A DNA stretch of 64,000 nt from Mucilaginibacter limnophilus (GTDB taxonomy: Bacteria; Bacteroidota; Bacteroidia; Sphingobacteriales; Sphingobacteriaceae). The stretch's first letter is position 1. Every line of letters begins with the position of its first letter. The notes under the pieces were generated by a model. The model ran no database searches. It was not told the origin of the DNA and was given only the letters and a program-made list of their open reading frames with translations. The stretch is from assembly GCF_004005815.1 (NCBI RefSeq), contig NZ_SACK01000012.1, positions 26,304 through 90,303 on the forward strand. Direction: 5' to 3'. Positions 62,518-64,000 of the stretch are shown piece after piece. The position numbers and the translations under genes are program-made.

Positions 62518-62942
62518 AGTTTATAGAAGGCGAATTTTCCAACCATGGTAACGTCTCGCAACTGATCATTCGTTACCCGGGTAAGAACGTGGTCGAAGTA
62601 AAAAGCATCACCGGTGGTGACGAGAAGCACCGGTACAGCCATGCCCGCCGCATCATTTACATGGAAAATCGGGACAAGATTGTAAAAGGCCTACTCAACT
62701 GGTTTAAGCAGCGCATGTACGGCCTGCAGAAAACCGGCAGCAAAAAAAGTGTAGACGCGGCCAGGTTAAAAGTTTGGATCGGCAGTCACCGCCATTGCGC
62801 TTATACGGATCTGTGCCGGACAATCAATCAGAACCGGGCACATATCGAGGCTTTGGTGCCGGATCGGTCATCTGATCATTACGAAATTTTTGTGAACAAC
62901 ATTTTGCCGCTCCTGGAGGAGTGCGCGCTGATGGGGAAGTGA
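62511..62942 (+). CDS. Hypothetical protein, 143 residues
   Basis: Basic protein with no recognised family: ISQLIIRYPGKNVVEVKSI-like beta part at the N-terminus, a basic middle (GLLNWFKQRMYGLQKTGSKK) and a helical end. Its start lies inside the previous gene and its stop overlaps the next ATG (TGATG), so the three are translationally coupled. Base composition matches that of the LuxR-type gene. Confidence 0.6.
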   Translation: MVKFIEGEFSNHGNVSQLIIRYPGKNVVEVKSITGGDEKHRYSHARRIIYMENRDKIVKGLLNWFKQRMYGLQKTGSKKSVDAARLKVWIGSHRHCAYTDLCRTINQNRAHIEALVPDRSSDHYEIFVNNILPLLEECALMGK

Positions 62943-63202
62943 TGGGAGCGCTTTGGAAAAATACCGGTGACCGGCTGCAACAACTGCTTGAAGTAAAGCA
63001 AGTGTTGTTTTTACGCCAGGCGCCGGAAGCGGATAGGAGGAGGCTTGAAGCTTATATAACGCTGCTGAAAGGCCGGAAGAAATATGAAGCATTGATCATT
63101 AAGTATCAGCACTGGAGTGATGATCAGCTAATAAAACGCAGGAACCAATTGGTTTTTGATGTGCAGCTAAGGCTGGATGTCTACTTGCTAAAGTGGAACT
63201 AA
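62942..63202 (+). CDS. Hypothetical protein, 86 residues
   Basis: Starts at ATG 62942, one base overlapping the previous stop (TGATG); a longer frame from 62921 is less likely. Helical, basic, with RDRLQQLLEVKQVLF-like and LVFDVQLRLDVYLLKWN parts. No family recognised. Last gene before the RNA-rich region. Confidence 0.55.
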   Translation: MGALWKNTGDRLQQLLEVKQVLFLRQAPEADRRRLEAYITLLKGRKKYEALIIKYQHWSDDQLIKRRNQLVFDVQLRLDVYLLKWN

Positions 63203-63762
63203 AAAAGTGACGATCGTTCTTTAACAGGATAATGCCGGAAAGCACCCGGCTAAGGAAAGAAAAGCCGGTTTACACTTACCGGTAAAGCATTGGGGCGCAA
63301 CAAACGAGTAATTAAAGTAAATCTTAATTGCTTAACTGAGAGGGAACCGGTCGGCCCCGCCGGCATTGAAGGTACCTGGGGCGCGGATGTTCTTTATGGT
63401 GAAAGTTTAAATTATTAATCATCAAAGAGTTTTAGTTTTTCGCCGGCCAGCCCCGCCGGTATTCATGGTAGCAGTGTGCCTATAAGTGTGATGTGATATG
63501 ATGTGATGTGATAGGAAACGCTACTGTAGCGGGTTTAAGCACCCGCTTAACGCATACCAATGAGTGCAACGATAAGCGCTATCACAACAGGCACGCGGTG
63601 CCTGCTCTGTTCGAAAAGCCAGTGAGGTGTTTCGACCGGGTACAGTAGAGATAACCGGTCAAATTGCGGTTGGCCTGGTCAGCCGAGGCACTGAGAATGT
63701 AGCTCTACCCAGGCAATGCGCATGACCAGGCGGGAGAAATAGGGCTCCCGCCTTAATTAAAT
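63203..63762 (+). ncRNA. Hairpin-dense gene-free region, candidate structured RNA
   Basis: About 560 bases with no credible gene. Perfect or near-perfect inverted repeats follow each other on one strand: 63234-63250, 63265-63282, 63443-63459, 63529-63546 (6 bp), 63588-63604 (7 bp, loop GCG), 63611-63635 (6 bp), 63634-63660 (6 bp), 63673-63731 (9 bp) and 63728-63753 (9 bp). The last two share bases, so they exclude each other. The series ends nine bases before the tRNA-like element. Whether it is one transcript is not shown. Confidence 0.5.
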
Positions 63763-63846
63763 GGCAAGATGGCCGATATCGTTAATTGAAATCCTTTCAG
63801 TATCGGCAGGTGGAGTTCGCAGGTTCGAGTCCTGCTCTTGCCACCA
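63763..63846 (+). tRNA. Unusual tRNA-like element without a D arm
   Basis: Acceptor stem GGCAAGA (63763-63769) with TCTTGCC (63836-63842), 7 bp perfect, then A and encoded CCA (63844-63846). T arm GCAGG TTCGAGT CCTGC (63819-63835), perfect, with the invariant T-loop residues. Between them, instead of a D arm and anticodon arm, lies one long hairpin, GCCGATA (63772-63778) with TATCGGC (63801-63807) and an irregular 22-base top. No standard anticodon loop with T33 is recognisable. Total 84 nt, as long as a class II tRNA. It may be a decayed tRNA, a tRNA mimic or an attachment site. Confidence 0.5.
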
Positions 63847-64000
63847 CTGTCAGTAGTCAGGTTAAAACTACATATGTGATAAGGTTTCCTCTAAAAATAA
63901 TGAACTTTGCTTGAGGTCAAGGTAGAAGCCAAAAGCGCCACCCATTCCAATATGCGTCATATTGTGGGTAAAAAGTTTTGAAATCATTTACCACTGGTAA
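63847..64000. other. 154 bases at the right end, nothing found
   Basis: No gene, RNA or repeat supported; AT-rich, window ends. Confidence 0.5.

Noticed and set aside
63488..63512. TGTGATGTGATATGATGTGATG-type short tandem repeat
   Set aside because: Five-base units, few copies and imperfect; not a CRISPR array, as no spacers and repeats alternate. No CRISPR was found anywhere in the window.
63763..63846. Normal tRNA-Leu or tRNA-Ser
   Set aside because: TGGCCGA after the acceptor is Ser/Leu-like, but no D loop with GG and no anticodon arm with T33 can be drawn, so a standard identity is not supported.
63763..63846. tmRNA (ssrA) half
   Set aside because: The acceptor starts GGCAAGA rather than the GGGG type and no tag-peptide ORF or pseudoknots in the right order were recognised.

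Overview
This window comes from a chromosome of the Bacteroidota, most likely family Sphingobacteriaceae (Mucilaginibacter/Pedobacter-like). The reasons are a SusC/SusD pair, a one-protein hybrid two-component regulator with an AraC output domain, a GLPGLI protein next to a TonB-type beta-barrel, OmpA- and RICIN-type exported proteins, almost no Shine-Dalgarno sequences, and promoters of the Bacteroidota TTTG-N19-TAnnTTTG type. The genus is an inference; no rRNA is present.

Layout. 1-3.7 kb: siroheme and sulfite reduction genes, read leftwards (siroheme dehydrogenase, partial; uroporphyrinogen-III methyltransferase; sulfite/nitrite reductase), preceded by an Rrf2 regulator. The reductase has a leader with a 9-codon ORF carrying two adjacent Cys codons, followed by an alternative RNA helix and an intrinsic terminator. 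This looks like a cysteine attenuator. A shared palindromic operator sits at the reductase and rrf2 promoters. 3.8-10.7 kb: MOSC protein, thioesterase, RICIN lipoprotein, lytic-transglycosylase-like protein, two exported proteins sharing an N-terminal module (one with OmpA domain), DUF4142 protein. 10.9-19.0 kb: AraC regulator divergent from a five-gene operon (IlvD/Edd dehydratase, two SDRs, FAH-family hydrolase, FAD/Fe-S oxidase) that reads as a non-phosphorylative sugar-acid pathway ending in pyruvate plus glycolate or lactate. 19-30 kb: housekeeping and stress genes, a hybrid sensor kinase, M28 peptidase, SemiSWEET, GluQ-RS, MFS permease.

30.3-37.9 kb: an envelope-glycan cluster of two glycosyltransferases, a GmhB-like phosphatase and a GT9 enzyme on the plus strand, meeting a second GT9, a GT2 and a NodU-type carbamoyltransferase on the minus strand. 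A 21-codon ORF is translationally coupled to the first gene. 38-44.7 kb: GLPGLI/TonB-barrel pair, two alpha/beta hydrolases, a RibD/DHFR-like reductase. 45-59.3 kb: a polysaccharide utilisation locus (GH92 mannosidase, hybrid regulator, SusC, SusD, DUF3823, GH2) closed by a 21-bp perfect hairpin.

59.6-64 kb is accessory in character: a DUF4259 protein, small unknown proteins, a divergent pair of small regulator-like genes, and a tightly coupled operon led by a gene with a rare Shine-Dalgarno sequence. The operon is followed by about 550 bases without genes but dense in perfect hairpins, ending in an 84-nt tRNA-like element with perfect acceptor and T arms and an encoded CCA but no D arm. Together with the cysteine leader, this RNA region is the most likely place for something undescribed.
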